A stretch of 64,000 nt of DNA, taken from NCBI RefSeq assembly GCF_000024005.1, contig NC_013132.1:6566001-6630000 (forward strand). Reading direction: 5' to 3'. This DNA is from Chitinophaga pinensis DSM 2588 (lineage in GTDB: Bacteria; Bacteroidota; Bacteroidia; Chitinophagales; Chitinophagaceae). This document shows, one piece after another, positions 36,769-45,623 of the stretch (position 1 is the stretch's first letter; each line of letters begins with the position of its first letter). A program made the translations under genes and the position numbers. Below the pieces are notes generated by a model. The model was not told the origin of the DNA, made no database searches, and saw nothing but the letters and a program-made list of their open reading frames with translations.

Positions 36769-37851
36769 ATGAGACGATATTTAAAAACGTGTGCACTGCT
36801 GCTGATAAGCTGTCTTTCCTTTGCCACAGGCTTTTGCCAGGACGTGGCATTTTCCCAGTTCTACGACCAGCCATTATTACGTAACCCCGGACTTGCAGGG
36901 GTATTCACCGGTAATATCCGTGTATCCGCTTCTTACAGGAATCAATGGGAAAGTGTGACGATTCCTTACCGTACTTTCAGCCTCAGTGGCGAATTCAAAA
37001 CACCGGTCAACTTCGTACGGGATGGTTACGCCACTTTCGGACTACAACTACTCAGAGATGTGGCAGGGACCTCTGAATTTAATACTACCCAGATTATGCC
37101 TTCGCTGACGTACGGCGTATCCCTGAGTGAATACCGGAACTCCTATCTCAGCTTTGGCTTTATGGGTGGTTCTATGCAGCAACGCTTTGATCAGAGCAAA
37201 CTGGTGTTCAATGATCAGTTTATTGCCGGCAGCAACGGTAGTTATAGTATAGCGCCTGCTTCCCGGCAGGTCATTAATAACACCAGCGTTAGTTATTTTG
37301 ATGCCTCTATTGGTCTGAGTTATAATGGCGTGTTTAAAAACCGCCGCGACGACCTCTATGATATCGATTATTTTATCGGTGCCGGGCTTTATCATATTAC
37401 GATGCCCGAAGTGAGTTTCTTCCGGGGAAATATCATTACCCTAAACAGGAAATTCACTGCAAATGCAGGACTTTCTGCTCCCACCAGCGAAACAGACCGT
37501 TTTATACTGTATGCCGACTATTTCAAACAATTCACCCGTGGATTAAAGCCTATAGGTATCAGCACGATTCAGGCAGGTGCCATGTACAGTCATGAGTTTG
37601 ATCAGCAGACGCTGACACTAGGTATGTTATACCGCATGCGGGATGCAGTCATTCCTGTAGTACAACTACAATGGTCGCAGTTTATGGTCGGTATGAGCTA
37701 TGATGTGAATATAGATAAACTGGCAGTTGCTTCGCAGCGACGAGGCGGATTCGAATTAACCTTATCTTACAGGGACTTTTTAAGCAGCAGCAGAGACGCA
37801 AGAAGCAAAGAAGAGAGGAGACAATCATCCTGCCCGAAATTCGGCCGTTAA
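36769..37851 (+). CDS. PorP/SprF family type IX secretion outer-membrane protein
   Basis: 360 residues. A signal peptide (about 1-24, ending ATGFC) is followed by the family signature DVAFSQFYDQPLLRNPGLAGVFTGNIRVSASYRNQW (in parts, about 25-60), then a beta-barrel with regularly spaced aromatic strands. PorP/SprF proteins anchor or help export the CHU_C-type adhesin encoded just upstream. The spacing of 11 nt indicates translational coupling or one operon. The C-terminal 25 residues are basic and low in structure. Confidence 0.92.
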   Translation: MRRYLKTCALLLISCLSFATGFCQDVAFSQFYDQPLLRNPGLAGVFTGNIRVSASYRNQWESVTIPYRTFSLSGEFKTPVNFVRDGYATFGLQLLRDVAGTSEFNTTQIMPSLTYGVSLSEYRNSYLSFGFMGGSMQQRFDQSKLVFNDQFIAGSNGSYSIAPASRQVINNTSVSYFDASIGLSYNGVFKNRRDDLYDIDYFIGAGLYHITMPEVSFFRGNIITLNRKFTANAGLSAPTSETDRFILYADYFKQFTRGLKPIGISTIQAGAMYSHEFDQQTLTLGMLYRMRDAVIPVVQLQWSQFMVGMSYDVNIDKLAVASQRRGGFELTLSYRDFLSSSRDARSKEERRQSSCPKFGR

Positions 37852-37967
37852 GGGGCTAAAAACAGCGTTTAAAGACATCCTGTATTTCATGCAGGGGATG
37901 ACCTGTTTTCAATACGTTTTTCAGTCTGTTCTGAAGTCAGCTGTTCCTCCTTTTGTCCTTTACTATG

Positions 37968-38029
37968 TATTTGTTATCCTACGTTCATCCTACGTTCATG
38001 AACGTAGGATGAACGTAGGATAACAAATA
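37968..38029. repeat. 62-bp perfect palindrome containing tandem 11-bp repeats
   Basis: The left arm (37968-37998) and right arm (37999-38029) are exactly reverse-complementary across 62 bp without any spacer. Inside each arm the unit cctacgttcat (or its complement) occurs twice. The adjacent base pair at the outer edge is G/T, so the symmetry stops there. It lies about 120 nt after the PorP/SprF stop and 180 nt before the small lipoprotein gene. The 361-nt gap (37852-38212) holds no other feature I can support. Confidence 0.85.
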
Positions 38030-38212
38030 TTAAAACGGCATCTGACCGATAACAAAACGACCACGTCCCCCTTCATCCTTCCGTTAACAATAAATAACAG
38101 TCCGAAACAGCATCTGGCACAGTTTTGTCATTACAGTAGACGAAAGAAGTTTAAACCGCCTGCAGACGTTGAACTTTCAAAAATTTCATCACGCTTAATT
38201 AAACTTCACCAC

Positions 38213-38353
38213 ATGAAAGCTTTTAAATATTTAGCCGTCGCTGTTTTACTGGTTTCGGGATTGAGCAGCTGCCTGGTCGTTCGTGACAGACCTGGATATT
38301 ACCACTCACGTCCGCCGCATCACCATCATCATGGTGGCTATTACCGCAGATAA
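38213..38353 (+). CDS. Small His-rich lipoprotein (46 aa)
   Basis: ATG at 38213, stop TAA at 38351-38353. MKAFKYLAVAVLLVSGLSSC is a clear lipoprotein signal with lipobox LSSC (Cys20). The mature 27-residue part has Tyr, Arg and a run of five histidines (PPHHHHHGGYYRR). The signal peptide and the His-rich end make a random frame unlikely. Metal binding or anchoring could be its role, but this is inference. It is too short for usual gene-length cut-offs. Confidence 0.7.
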   Translation: MKAFKYLAVAVLLVSGLSSCLVVRDRPGYYHSRPPHHHHHGGYYRR

Positions 38354-38450
38354 GGATAAGCAGTGTCCATCTGTCTTATTATTAAGACCATATTACGGAT
38401 AACAATTTATCAATAGTACTTAGAAATTAAGCATCAGAACATTGAAGAAA

Positions 38451-38474
38451 ATTCTTAATTCTTAATTCTTAATT
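38451..38474. repeat. Heptanucleotide tandem repeat (ttaattc)
   Basis: attcttaattcttaattctt plus a further aatt, with a 7-nt period. Same unit as at 27231-27255, 27323-27365 and 54956-54986. It lies 150 nt downstream of the M48 gene on its sense strand. Confidence 0.65.
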
Positions 38475-38572
38475 GACTATACACCACACCAGGATTGCCC
38501 CCATTTTATAGCAAATATACTTATGTCGGCCGGCTTATTGCCTGCAGTCATCAGCGTGTGCTGTCAAAAGGG

Positions 38573-38593
38573 GCTTTCCTGCCTCAGGAAAGC
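38573..38593 (-). terminator. Terminator-like hairpin after the M48 gene
   Basis: gctttcctg-cct-caggaaagc forms a 9-bp perfect stem. On the minus strand it is followed by ccccttttg. It is 31 nt beyond the stop of the M48 peptidase gene. Confidence 0.6.
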
Positions 38594-38623
38594 GGTTGAA
38601 AAGAGAAAAAAGAGGAGAAAAAA

Positions 38624-39700
38624 TTACTTTTTGTACAATGCTTTTAACTGACCAAAAATCACGTCCATCTGTTCATGCGGATCTACCGTTCCGGGATGCT
38701 TTCTGATGTTTTCCTTCGCGTAACTGATCCTGTTTTTGGTCAGCGGGTGTGTGCTGATAAACTCAGGCACATCCACCTTTTCACTCAATTGTTGCAGCAC
38801 CTGCATCAGTTCTACCATGCCATGCTGATCGATATGATTCTTACGGAGGGTTTCCATGCCGACAATATCCGCCTGCTGTTCATACTGGCGGGAATAAGTG
38901 AGGTTATAAAGCGCGTTGGCGTTGGAATAAAAAACGCTGGCAGCCTGACTGCTGTTTGTCAGCACGAGGGTTAACAGTACAGAAGAACTCATATCCCGGC
39001 ACAACTTACGTACGGAGTGACGGCAGCTGACGTGTGCCACTTCATGTGACAATAATGCGGCCAGTTCTTCTTTTTTATTCAGTTTCTTCAGCAGACCCGT
39101 ATAAACAAATACGTAGCCGCCGGGAAGCGCATACGCATTTTCGATCTTACTGGGTACTATAAAAAATTTCAGGGAGTCGGGGGAATCCCAGTGCATCTGC
39201 GCGCCAAACCTGGTGAGTAAGGCACTGGCATTTACGTCGCGGCTTTCATCCATGCTCTGCATGGCCGTTTCTCCTAATTCTTTATCAAAGGAACGGGGCA
39301 AGCGATCGACGATCCTGTCGGCACACCAGGGAAGAATTACAAAATGCGCCAGTGCCGCCAGACCGAGAATGATCAGCAGGGCAGCCAGCCCCACTTTAAC
39401 GCCATTACGCAGTACCAGTCTATCCAGACCGATACTGCGTACGCGTTTGTATTTTTCCAGGAACATATCTACGAAAGCGGCGTCATTTACTTCCAGTGTA
39501 CCGGCATCATCGGCCTGGTTGACAAGACGGATAAAACGCTTGTCAGCCATATCGACGTTTATCTCTGAAAATAACCAGTGATGCCTGCGCGGAGGCATAC
39601 CCTCCACCGGTGTTTCAAACTGCAAACTTTCATCGAATATCCGGATCGTAGCAGGAATGGCAACAGCCACCTTGTGATCGTAAAAGGTTCCTTTAAACAT
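38624..39700 (-). CDS. M48 family membrane metallopeptidase
   Basis: 358 residues. One membrane segment near 108-130 (VGLAALLIILGLAALAHFVILPW) separates an N-terminal cytoplasmic part from the peptidase. Zinc motif HEVAH (LLSHEVAHVSCRH, about 213-225) and the third ligand Glu in YSRQYEQQADIVGMETL (about 270-286) are present. SLKFFIVPSKIENAYALPGGYVFVYTGLL is the family's substrate-cleft strand pair. It degrades misfolded or surplus membrane or periplasmic proteins. It is 8 nt after the DUF898 gene, so the two form an operon. Confidence 0.92.
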   Translation of the reverse strand: MFKGTFYDHKVAVAIPATIRIFDESLQFETPVEGMPPRRHHWLFSEINVDMADKRFIRLVNQADDAGTLEVNDAAFVDMFLEKYKRVRSIGLDRLVLRNGVKVGLAALLIILGLAALAHFVILPWCADRIVDRLPRSFDKELGETAMQSMDESRDVNASALLTRFGAQMHWDSPDSLKFFIVPSKIENAYALPGGYVFVYTGLLKKLNKKEELAALLSHEVAHVSCRHSVRKLCRDMSSSVLLTLVLTNSSQAASVFYSNANALYNLTYSRQYEQQADIVGMETLRKNHIDQHGMVELMQVLQQLSEKVDVPEFISTHPLTKNRISYAKENIRKHPGTVDPHEQMDVIFGQLKALYKK

Positions 39701-39708
39701 AAATAAAA

Positions 39709-40674
39709 TTAAATAATGCTGAGGTCCAGCAGATCCGCCATATCTTCTCCCATAGCGTCTCTGTACTCTTCTTCCGTCTGTGACAGCTGAGCCAGCTCTA
39801 CGTCACCTTCGATCTCTACGTGAGACATCAGGAAACTGAGTGTACGTGTCTGTACCCATGCATAACCAATACCGAATGTAAAGATAGTCAACAGTGCATT
39901 TACGATCAGCAGACCAGCGAATTCACCACCGCTAGCCGTAGAACGCAGACTGAATCTCTTATCTTCGTGTTGCAGATAAGTATGATCAACCATGAAACGG
40001 TACATATCTGCCTGCCACCAGAAGGAATAGATACCTAAAGTGAGAATAGACAGGAAATAACCTTTCAGGTTCATGAAGAAATAGTCGCTGCCATTTGCTT
40101 CATATTTGAATTCACCACTACCAAAACGGATGTTGTTGACAAGGTAAGTACGCAGGTTCACAGTCGCCCAGGAACCATAGATACCAAAGGTGATCAGTGT
40201 CAGGAACATTTCCTTAACGAACAGCAGAATGAATTCATTGCGCTGACCGCGATAACCAAAGCGGATACCTCTCCAGGTCGTTCTTGACCAGTGGTAACGG
40301 TTAGAACCATGGATCGCAAAAGGAATAGCTGCGATGATACCCACAAAATACAGCACAAAAGCTGCTACCAGCAGACCAGCCTTCATCAGCAGAAAAAAGC
40401 TGACGTACAGTGCTGCGATCACACCTACTGCTTTCAGAAAACCTTTGAACATCTCTTTACCGGTACCATGCCATGCAAAACGGCTGCCATCCAGTTCTGT
40501 AGAAGAATAGACATATTGCAGTTTTTTGGCTTTCGCCCATGGGTAATAAAATCCGAATGTTACAGCTGTAAGTAATGCATTTAAGATAAGAATGCCGAAA
40601 TAAGTACCACCGTCTCCATTATATGTAAGGGCGGGGCGGTTTACAGTGCCCGTAGGGCCATACTGTTGTTCCAT
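39709..40674 (-). CDS. DUF898 (YjgN-like) membrane protein
   Basis: The ATG at 40674 (MEQQYGPTGTVNRPALTYNGDGG) is chosen; a -7 element at 40711-40718 lies upstream of it and downstream of or at the alternative ATG at 40713, which excludes the latter. About 321 residues with six membrane segments. It contains repeats of the DUF898 unit: GGTYFGILILNALLTAVTFGFYYPWA (in parts), YWSR-TWRGIRFGYRG, and YGSWATVNLRTYLVNN. Its function is not established in the family. It is in operon with the M48 peptidase, a frequent pairing, so a quality-control or transport role with that peptidase is likely. Confidence 0.88.
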   Translation of the reverse strand: MEQQYGPTGTVNRPALTYNGDGGTYFGILILNALLTAVTFGFYYPWAKAKKLQYVYSSTELDGSRFAWHGTGKEMFKGFLKAVGVIAALYVSFFLLMKAGLLVAAFVLYFVGIIAAIPFAIHGSNRYHWSRTTWRGIRFGYRGQRNEFILLFVKEMFLTLITFGIYGSWATVNLRTYLVNNIRFGSGEFKYEANGSDYFFMNLKGYFLSILTLGIYSFWWQADMYRFMVDHTYLQHEDKRFSLRSTASGGEFAGLLIVNALLTIFTFGIGYAWVQTRTLSFLMSHVEIEGDVELAQLSQTEEEYRDAMGEDMADLLDLSII

Positions 40675-40710
40675 AAGAAAGGGATTAGTGTATAGGTTTA
40701 AGAATAAAAA

Positions 40711-40718
40711 CAAATATA
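40711..40718 (-). promoter_or_regulatory. -7 element TATATTTG for the DUF898-M48 operon
   Basis: Minus strand TATATTTG at 40718-40711 matches TAnnTTTG exactly; no good -33 TTG at the usual spacing. It lies 36 nt before the ATG at 40674, and supports this start. Confidence 0.45.
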
Positions 40719-40823
40719 TTATTTTTTCTCATAAGATTACCTACCCCACACCACCAGATAAACAAAATGCGTATTTCTACGTATTATCAGTTACTTAAGT
40801 ACTAAAACGCCTAACTTCAGTTC

Positions 40824-41525
40824 ATGAAACCTTCCTTGTTATTGCTCCATGGCGCTATTGGCGCTTCTTTTCAGCTGCAACCGCTTGCGGAGAGCCTGAA
40901 GGCTCATTACGACATACATATGCTTGATTTTCCCGGCCATGGCGGGACTCCCTTGCCAGATCAGCCTTTTTCCATCGCGCTCTTTGCCGACGCCACGTTA
41001 CAGTATATCCGCCAGCACCGGCTGGAAGACCTCACTATATTTGGTTACAGTATGGGGGGATATGTCGCCCTTTATCTGGCAAAACAGCATCCTGGCCTGA
41101 TCGGGAGGATCATTACCCTGGGTACGAAATTTCACTGGGATGAACCTACTGCGGTAAAAGAGACAAAAATGCTGAACCCGGAGGTCATCCTGCAAAAAGT
41201 ACCGGCCTTTGCTGATAACCTGGCCCGCTTACATGCGCCACGGGACTGGAAACAGGTATTATTGCAGACGAGTGAGATGATGCTTTCCATGGGTAGGGAC
41301 AACCCGCTGAAAGCAGATGATTATAAAGACATTACAACGCCAACGCTTATTATGCTTGGCGACCGTGACAAGATGGTCTCCATAGAAGAAACCGTCAATG
41401 CCTATAAAGGGATCAACGGCGCACAGATGGCCGTATTGCCGGGTACGCCGCATCCGATAGAACAGGTAAATATCTCCCTGCTCACCTATTTCCTGCAACC
41501 TGTGACCACTTATACGCCCGCCTGA
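40824..41525 (+). CDS. Alpha/beta hydrolase
   Basis: 233 residues. HGAIGASFQLQPLAESL (9-25) carries the oxyanion-hole His-Gly. The nucleophile elbow is FGYSMGGYVALYLAK (about 73-87), the catalytic acid is in MLGDRDKMV (about 187-195), and the catalytic His in PGTPHPIEQV near the C-terminus. The small size is close to the MenH/esterase-type subgroup; the substrate is not evident. It has no signal peptide, so it is cytoplasmic. Confidence 0.88.
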   Translation: MKPSLLLLHGAIGASFQLQPLAESLKAHYDIHMLDFPGHGGTPLPDQPFSIALFADATLQYIRQHRLEDLTIFGYSMGGYVALYLAKQHPGLIGRIITLGTKFHWDEPTAVKETKMLNPEVILQKVPAFADNLARLHAPRDWKQVLLQTSEMMLSMGRDNPLKADDYKDITTPTLIMLGDRDKMVSIEETVNAYKGINGAQMAVLPGTPHPIEQVNISLLTYFLQPVTTYTPA

Positions 41526-41540
41526 TCCTGACGGATCAGG
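41521..41540. terminator. Terminator between convergent genes, overlapping a stop codon
   Basis: cctgatcc-tgac-ggatcagg is an 8-bp perfect stem with a 4-nt loop. It includes the TGA stop (41523-41525) of the hydrolase and ends just before the stop of the metallophosphoesterase gene. Confidence 0.65.
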
Positions 41541-41541
41541 A

Positions 41542-42651
41542 TCAGCTTATCGGTAATACAAACGTATCTTCCAGGGTCGCATTGACCGGTGCATCTGGCT
41601 GTGCACGGTGCGGTACGGAATAATACCGGCCCGTAAGGGTCAAACCCGTGGCGCTCCGCTCCAGGGAGACCTTCAGAAAACCGTGTTTATTATCGCAATA
41701 ACTCTCCAGTCTTACCTGCTGGAAAGTGGGATAGTCATTTGTGAAACGGGTATCGTCCAGTGCAGCGATGGCATGTAATTCGTCATATCCGCCACCACCG
41801 GCTACGATAAAACACACAGATTTACCATCGGGATACTGCCGTTTCATACGCTGGTAGTTGTGTACGTGTCCGCTGAACACGATATCTGGTCGCACGCCCG
41901 TCTCTTCAAAGACAGACTCCAGCAGTGTGATCATCGGCAGGCTCGACCCATGGTTGATATCCGCCGAATAAGGCGCGTGATGAATACAGATGATCAATGC
42001 TTTAGCAGGACGTTCGCTATCGGCTGCTATCAATTCAGCTTTCAGCCATTCTCTTTGCTCGTCTGTCACAATCCCAAACTTAGGTACATTACTGTGCATA
42101 CCGATAATGTTAGCCAGCGGGGCTTTCATCGTCCAGTATACATTGGGCTGTACCATACTTTTCCTGGCAGATCCCCCACTGAAGGGTATTGTATGCGGCG
42201 CCGTATCACAGAAGACGGTCATAAAAGGCTCCAGACTGTTATACGCTACAGGAGCATCCTCATTTACATCACTGTCATGATTACCGGCAATCGCAAAGAT
42301 CGGCGCAGGATACAGCTTATAAGGATCAAAAAACTGCCGCTGGTACTGCGACACCTCTCCATGATTATACACCACATCTCCCAGATGATAAAGAAATTGC
42401 GGACGCTCTCCAGGAGCTGCCGTTTCAAATTGCTCCAGCATCTCTTTTACTACTTCCCGCTGGAAATCCGGACTACGCATACTGCCGGTATCGCCTACCA
42501 TATGGAAGACCATGCTGTCTTCACTGATTGACGGCAGCACATCCTTTAACGCTAAATGATAGGGATAAGGGCCGCTGGGAGCTGGTAAAGGCCGGTATTT
42601 GTAAGAATCATCGGGCTGGTCTTTCTTAAGCACAGGTGTATTATATCTCAT
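41542..42651 (-). CDS. Metallophosphoesterase (calcineurin-like)
   Basis: 369 residues, no signal peptide. The dinuclear-metal signatures are in order: MVGDTGS (about 51-57), LYHLGDVVYNHGE (about 86-98; GD), AIAGNHDSD (about 120-128; GNHD), CIHHAPYS (about 216-223) and FSGHVHNYQR (about 257-266; GHxH). The enzyme hydrolyses phosphomono- or diesters. It resembles the purple-acid-phosphatase-like subgroup in its spacing, with a non-conserved N-terminal extension. Substrate unknown. Confidence 0.92.
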   Translation of the reverse strand: MRYNTPVLKKDQPDDSYKYRPLPAPSGPYPYHLALKDVLPSISEDSMVFHMVGDTGSMRSPDFQREVVKEMLEQFETAAPGERPQFLYHLGDVVYNHGEVSQYQRQFFDPYKLYPAPIFAIAGNHDSDVNEDAPVAYNSLEPFMTVFCDTAPHTIPFSGGSARKSMVQPNVYWTMKAPLANIIGMHSNVPKFGIVTDEQREWLKAELIAADSERPAKALIICIHHAPYSADINHGSSLPMITLLESVFEETGVRPDIVFSGHVHNYQRMKRQYPDGKSVCFIVAGGGGYDELHAIAALDDTRFTNDYPTFQQVRLESYCDNKHGFLKVSLERSATGLTLTGRYYSVPHRAQPDAPVNATLEDTFVLPIS

Positions 42652-42771
42652 GACAATTTTCGCTGTTCCGGGATAAAGATAAAACCAAAATTGACTAGTA
42701 GGTAGTCCCCAATGTGATCAACAGATGAATAAATACATCCAAAAACGGCTGTAAGTCTTTATTTACAGGGC

Positions 42772-43179
42772 TTAATCAACTAATCCCGCTTCCTGTAATA
42801 TTTTCAGAATAGCGATTGCCCCCGGGGCTTGTGCAGACTGTTCTGCATATTCATCCGAAGAAAAGAAACGGATCTCTCCTATTTCAGCAGCCGGTTTCGG
42901 CTCAATGTCCCGGTGTACCAGGTAACAGTCCTGTTCCATAATCACGCCTCTCTTTTCGCCAAAAGCAGGCGCTGTGATATGTGTATAGTATTCAAGGTCT
43001 TCTTCTGTCAGCTGCACATGCAGCTCTTCTTCGATCTCCCGGCAAAGCGCGCCCTTCTCCGTCTCCCCTTCATCTACTTTGCCGCCGGGTAAATAAAAAC
43101 ATTGTTTATTTCTGCTGAATGCCAGTAATAATTTCCTGTCCCGGACTACCAGGAGCCCTACGGTCTTTAATGCCACCAT
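42772..43179 (-). CDS. Nudix hydrolase
   Basis: 135 residues. The Nudix box is complete as GGKVDEGETEKGALCREIEEEL (about 33-54), with REIEEE supplying the metal ligands. The N-terminal KTVGLLVVRDRKLLLAFSR strand and KQCFYLPGGK are typical. It removes a nucleoside-diphosphate-linked moiety from a small substrate; 8-oxo-dGTP-type or other cannot be told. It lies 23 nt after the LytTR regulator gene on the same strand, so it may be read from that operon. Confidence 0.92.
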   Translation of the reverse strand: MVALKTVGLLVVRDRKLLLAFSRNKQCFYLPGGKVDEGETEKGALCREIEEELHVQLTEEDLEYYTHITAPAFGEKRGVIMEQDCYLVHRDIEPKPAAEIGEIRFFSSDEYAEQSAQAPGAIAILKILQEAGLVD

Positions 43180-43202
43180 CTGTTTGAATAATTTATGCTT
43201 GT

Positions 43203-43937
43203 TCAGATACCCTGTCCACCCAGCAACAGCTTCACCTGATGTTTGTAGTTTTTACCGAGCGGCAGCTGTTTACCATTTTTCAGGGTAATGGTATTGCCCT
43301 CAAGATAACGCACAAATTTTTTATTGAGGATATAAGATTTATGGATACGGATAAACGTATCGGCGGGCAACTGGCTCTCAAAACTGGAAAGCGTACGCGG
43401 CGTCAGCACAAAACGACTGGCATCCCATACTTTGACATAATTACCTAAACTTTCAAAATAGTACAGTTCTTCCGGGTTCAGTTGTATCAGTTTCTTATCC
43501 GATTTGATATAAAGCGCTGCGGGTTCTGTAGGGGTAGCAGAAACCGCTACAGGCGTATTATTACCCGCCTGTTGTTTAAGATTATAAATTGATAAAGCCC
43601 TGTTGGCGGCTTTTAGGAAACGGTCGAAACGGAATGGCTTCAGCAGGTAATCACAGACCTCCAGCTCAAAACTTTCCAGGGCGTGTTCCTCATAAGCGGA
43701 GGTAATGATCACGATGGGTTGCTGTTGTAAAGTCCGCAGAAAATCAAGCCCATTCAATTTAGGCATCCGGATATCCAGGAAGATCAGGTCAACAGGCTGC
43801 CGGCTCAGGAATTCCAGCGCTTCCATCGCCCGGTAGCATTGTCCGGCGGTCTGCAGGAAGGGTACGTCTTCCATATACCGCAGGATCACCTCATGTGCGA
43901 GTGGTTCATCATCTACTATCAGACATCGTAAACTCAT
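43203..43937 (-). CDS. LytTR family response regulator
   Basis: 244 residues. Receiver domain with Asp9-Asp10-like acidic pair (LIVDDEP), phospho-acceptor in FLDIRMP (about Asp56) and Thr/Lys in VIITSAY and LLKPF. The LytTR DNA-binding domain spans about 138-238 (LYIKSDKKLIQLNPEELYYFESLGNYV, in parts; SYILNKKFVRYLEGNTITLKNGKQLPLG, in parts). It is activated by the kinase whose gene overlaps it by 4 nt (ATGA). The divergent ABC transporter is the most likely target, by position. Confidence 0.93.
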   Translation of the reverse strand: MSLRCLIVDDEPLAHEVILRYMEDVPFLQTAGQCYRAMEALEFLSRQPVDLIFLDIRMPKLNGLDFLRTLQQQPIVIITSAYEEHALESFELEVCDYLLKPFRFDRFLKAANRALSIYNLKQQAGNNTPVAVSATPTEPAALYIKSDKKLIQLNPEELYYFESLGNYVKVWDASRFVLTPRTLSSFESQLPADTFIRIHKSYILNKKFVRYLEGNTITLKNGKQLPLGKNYKHQVKLLLGGQGI

Positions 43938-45418
43938 GAAAGATCCAGTTGCATTTCTGCTTTAAATGTATGATTTTTTACGCCGGTTTGTAACTGATAA
44001 CGCCCCGGGTATAACAATTCCAGCCGCTTTTGCAGATTGCTCAATCCGATACCGCCGGCAGTAGCTACATCTCCCTCAAAGGAATTCTCACAACTGAAAT
44101 ACAAACGTTGTTGTTTACAATGCAATGTAAGATGCAGGAAGGCAGCATCTTCTGCGGGTTCTATCCCATGTTTGAAAGCATTCTCTATAAATACGATCAG
44201 CAGCATCGGCGCGATCTGTTGTGCAGGGTCTTCTATATCAGGCTGAAATTGCAGGTCCAGTGATTTCCTTAAACGGATCTGTTGAAGATCCATGTAGTCT
44301 TCCAGGTATTTTACTTCTTCCCGGATACTCACCCTTGTTTCCTGTCCCTTGTAAATGACATAACGCATGAGTTCCGACAATTGCAGAATACTGTCCGGCG
44401 TTTGTTTCGACTGTTGCAGACTCAACGCATACAGGTTATTCAAGGTATTGAAAAAGAAATGAGGGTTCAGCTGCTGCTTTAAAAGATCCAGTTCAGTCCT
44501 GGTCTTCTCCTGCTCCAATGACACGATCCGGTTGTTTTGCCTGGTCCACTGAATAGCGAGTACCACCGGTAGTGTCGCAAAGACGATCATCAGCGCAGCA
44601 AATGCATTTTCCAATACAAAGGGATTCTCCGAAAAGATACTCCCTAATAAACGATTGATCGGCATCCAGGCCAAGAGCTGCCCCATCAAAGGGTATAAGA
44701 TCGCAATAAGCGCAAAAGCACTCATGACATAAGCCATGATTCCCCGCTGCTTCAACACACGGGCGACCAGCCATCTGCTATTCAGGTAATACAGCGCATA
44801 CCCGCACATATACATGAAAAGAAACTGTGCGATAAAAAACAGGAAAAGACCAAAATGCGCAATGATCTTAGCCGGTATAAATTCATAACCGATCAGCAAT
44901 TGGTCTTTGGTGTGATACTGCGGGTTATTAAGACTGGATACGGCCATCGCGGAAAGAATAACGGCAATCATCAGAAGACTGATCAACACCGCCTTATCCA
45001 GGCTGATACGCCCGATCCAGGGTACCTGCCTTACCTGCCGGCGATACCAGGCATTGACAACCAGTACCAATTCCAGTGAAATACAATAGAGCGCGCCGAT
45101 GGCGAACAGCTGATCTGATACACCCAATACCTGCATGTACATACAGCTGGCAGTCAGCAGTGGCAGACCAACCACAAAAACACCTGCCCAGGAGAACAGG
45201 TATTGCTGCAGGGACCATCTTTCGCGCAGGTAAGTCCGGTACCAGGCAAACACAAAAACCGGTAATTGTGGTAAAGCCAGCGCGAGCAGCTGCCGGACAA
45301 ACACCAGCCAGCTCACAGGCGTTGCGGCAAGTAGACTGACCCAGATCAGCATACCTGTAAACAGCCATACATCGAGCTTAGATACGATAAATCCTTCTTT
45401 TTCCTTTGTTACATCCAT
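43934..45418 (-). CDS. LytS/YehU-type sensor histidine kinase
   Basis: The ATG at 45418 (MDVTKEKEGFIVSK) is preferred over 45490, whose first 24 residues do not look coding. About 494 residues. Roughly eight to nine membrane segments fill the first 300 residues, with no extracellular sensor domain. The His_kinase domain has LKQQLNPHFFFNTLNNLYALSL (phospho-accepting His in NPHF) and a short ATPase region with IENAFKHG and GGIGLSNLQKRLELLYPG. It senses a membrane or cell-surface state and phosphorylates the LytTR regulator. The start of the regulator overlaps its stop by 4 nt, indicating coupled translation. Confidence 0.92.
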   Translation of the reverse strand: MDVTKEKEGFIVSKLDVWLFTGMLIWVSLLAATPVSWLVFVRQLLALALPQLPVFVFAWYRTYLRERWSLQQYLFSWAGVFVVGLPLLTASCMYMQVLGVSDQLFAIGALYCISLELVLVVNAWYRRQVRQVPWIGRISLDKAVLISLLMIAVILSAMAVSSLNNPQYHTKDQLLIGYEFIPAKIIAHFGLFLFFIAQFLFMYMCGYALYYLNSRWLVARVLKQRGIMAYVMSAFALIAILYPLMGQLLAWMPINRLLGSIFSENPFVLENAFAALMIVFATLPVVLAIQWTRQNNRIVSLEQEKTRTELDLLKQQLNPHFFFNTLNNLYALSLQQSKQTPDSILQLSELMRYVIYKGQETRVSIREEVKYLEDYMDLQQIRLRKSLDLQFQPDIEDPAQQIAPMLLIVFIENAFKHGIEPAEDAAFLHLTLHCKQQRLYFSCENSFEGDVATAGGIGLSNLQKRLELLYPGRYQLQTGVKNHTFKAEMQLDLS

Positions 45419-45623
45419 ATATCTGACTGGTAAAAGAAAGGCAATTCCGTCACCGGCACAAATATTAATGACAAAGGGACCCATTTTCATGACGTAAGCA
45501 GTAAACGACGGATCTAAGCGTTTATGGGGCGTTTGTCAGCATATCCCCCCCCTTCCTCATGTATAGTTGAACACCCTGTAACAGCGATATAGTTTGCAGC
45601 CGGATTCACCTAAAAACAACCCG

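Noticed and set aside
45545..45552. Run of eight C residues upstream of the ABC ATPase, possible phase-variable tract
   Set aside because: It is outside coding sequence and not between clear promoter elements; no evidence of variation.
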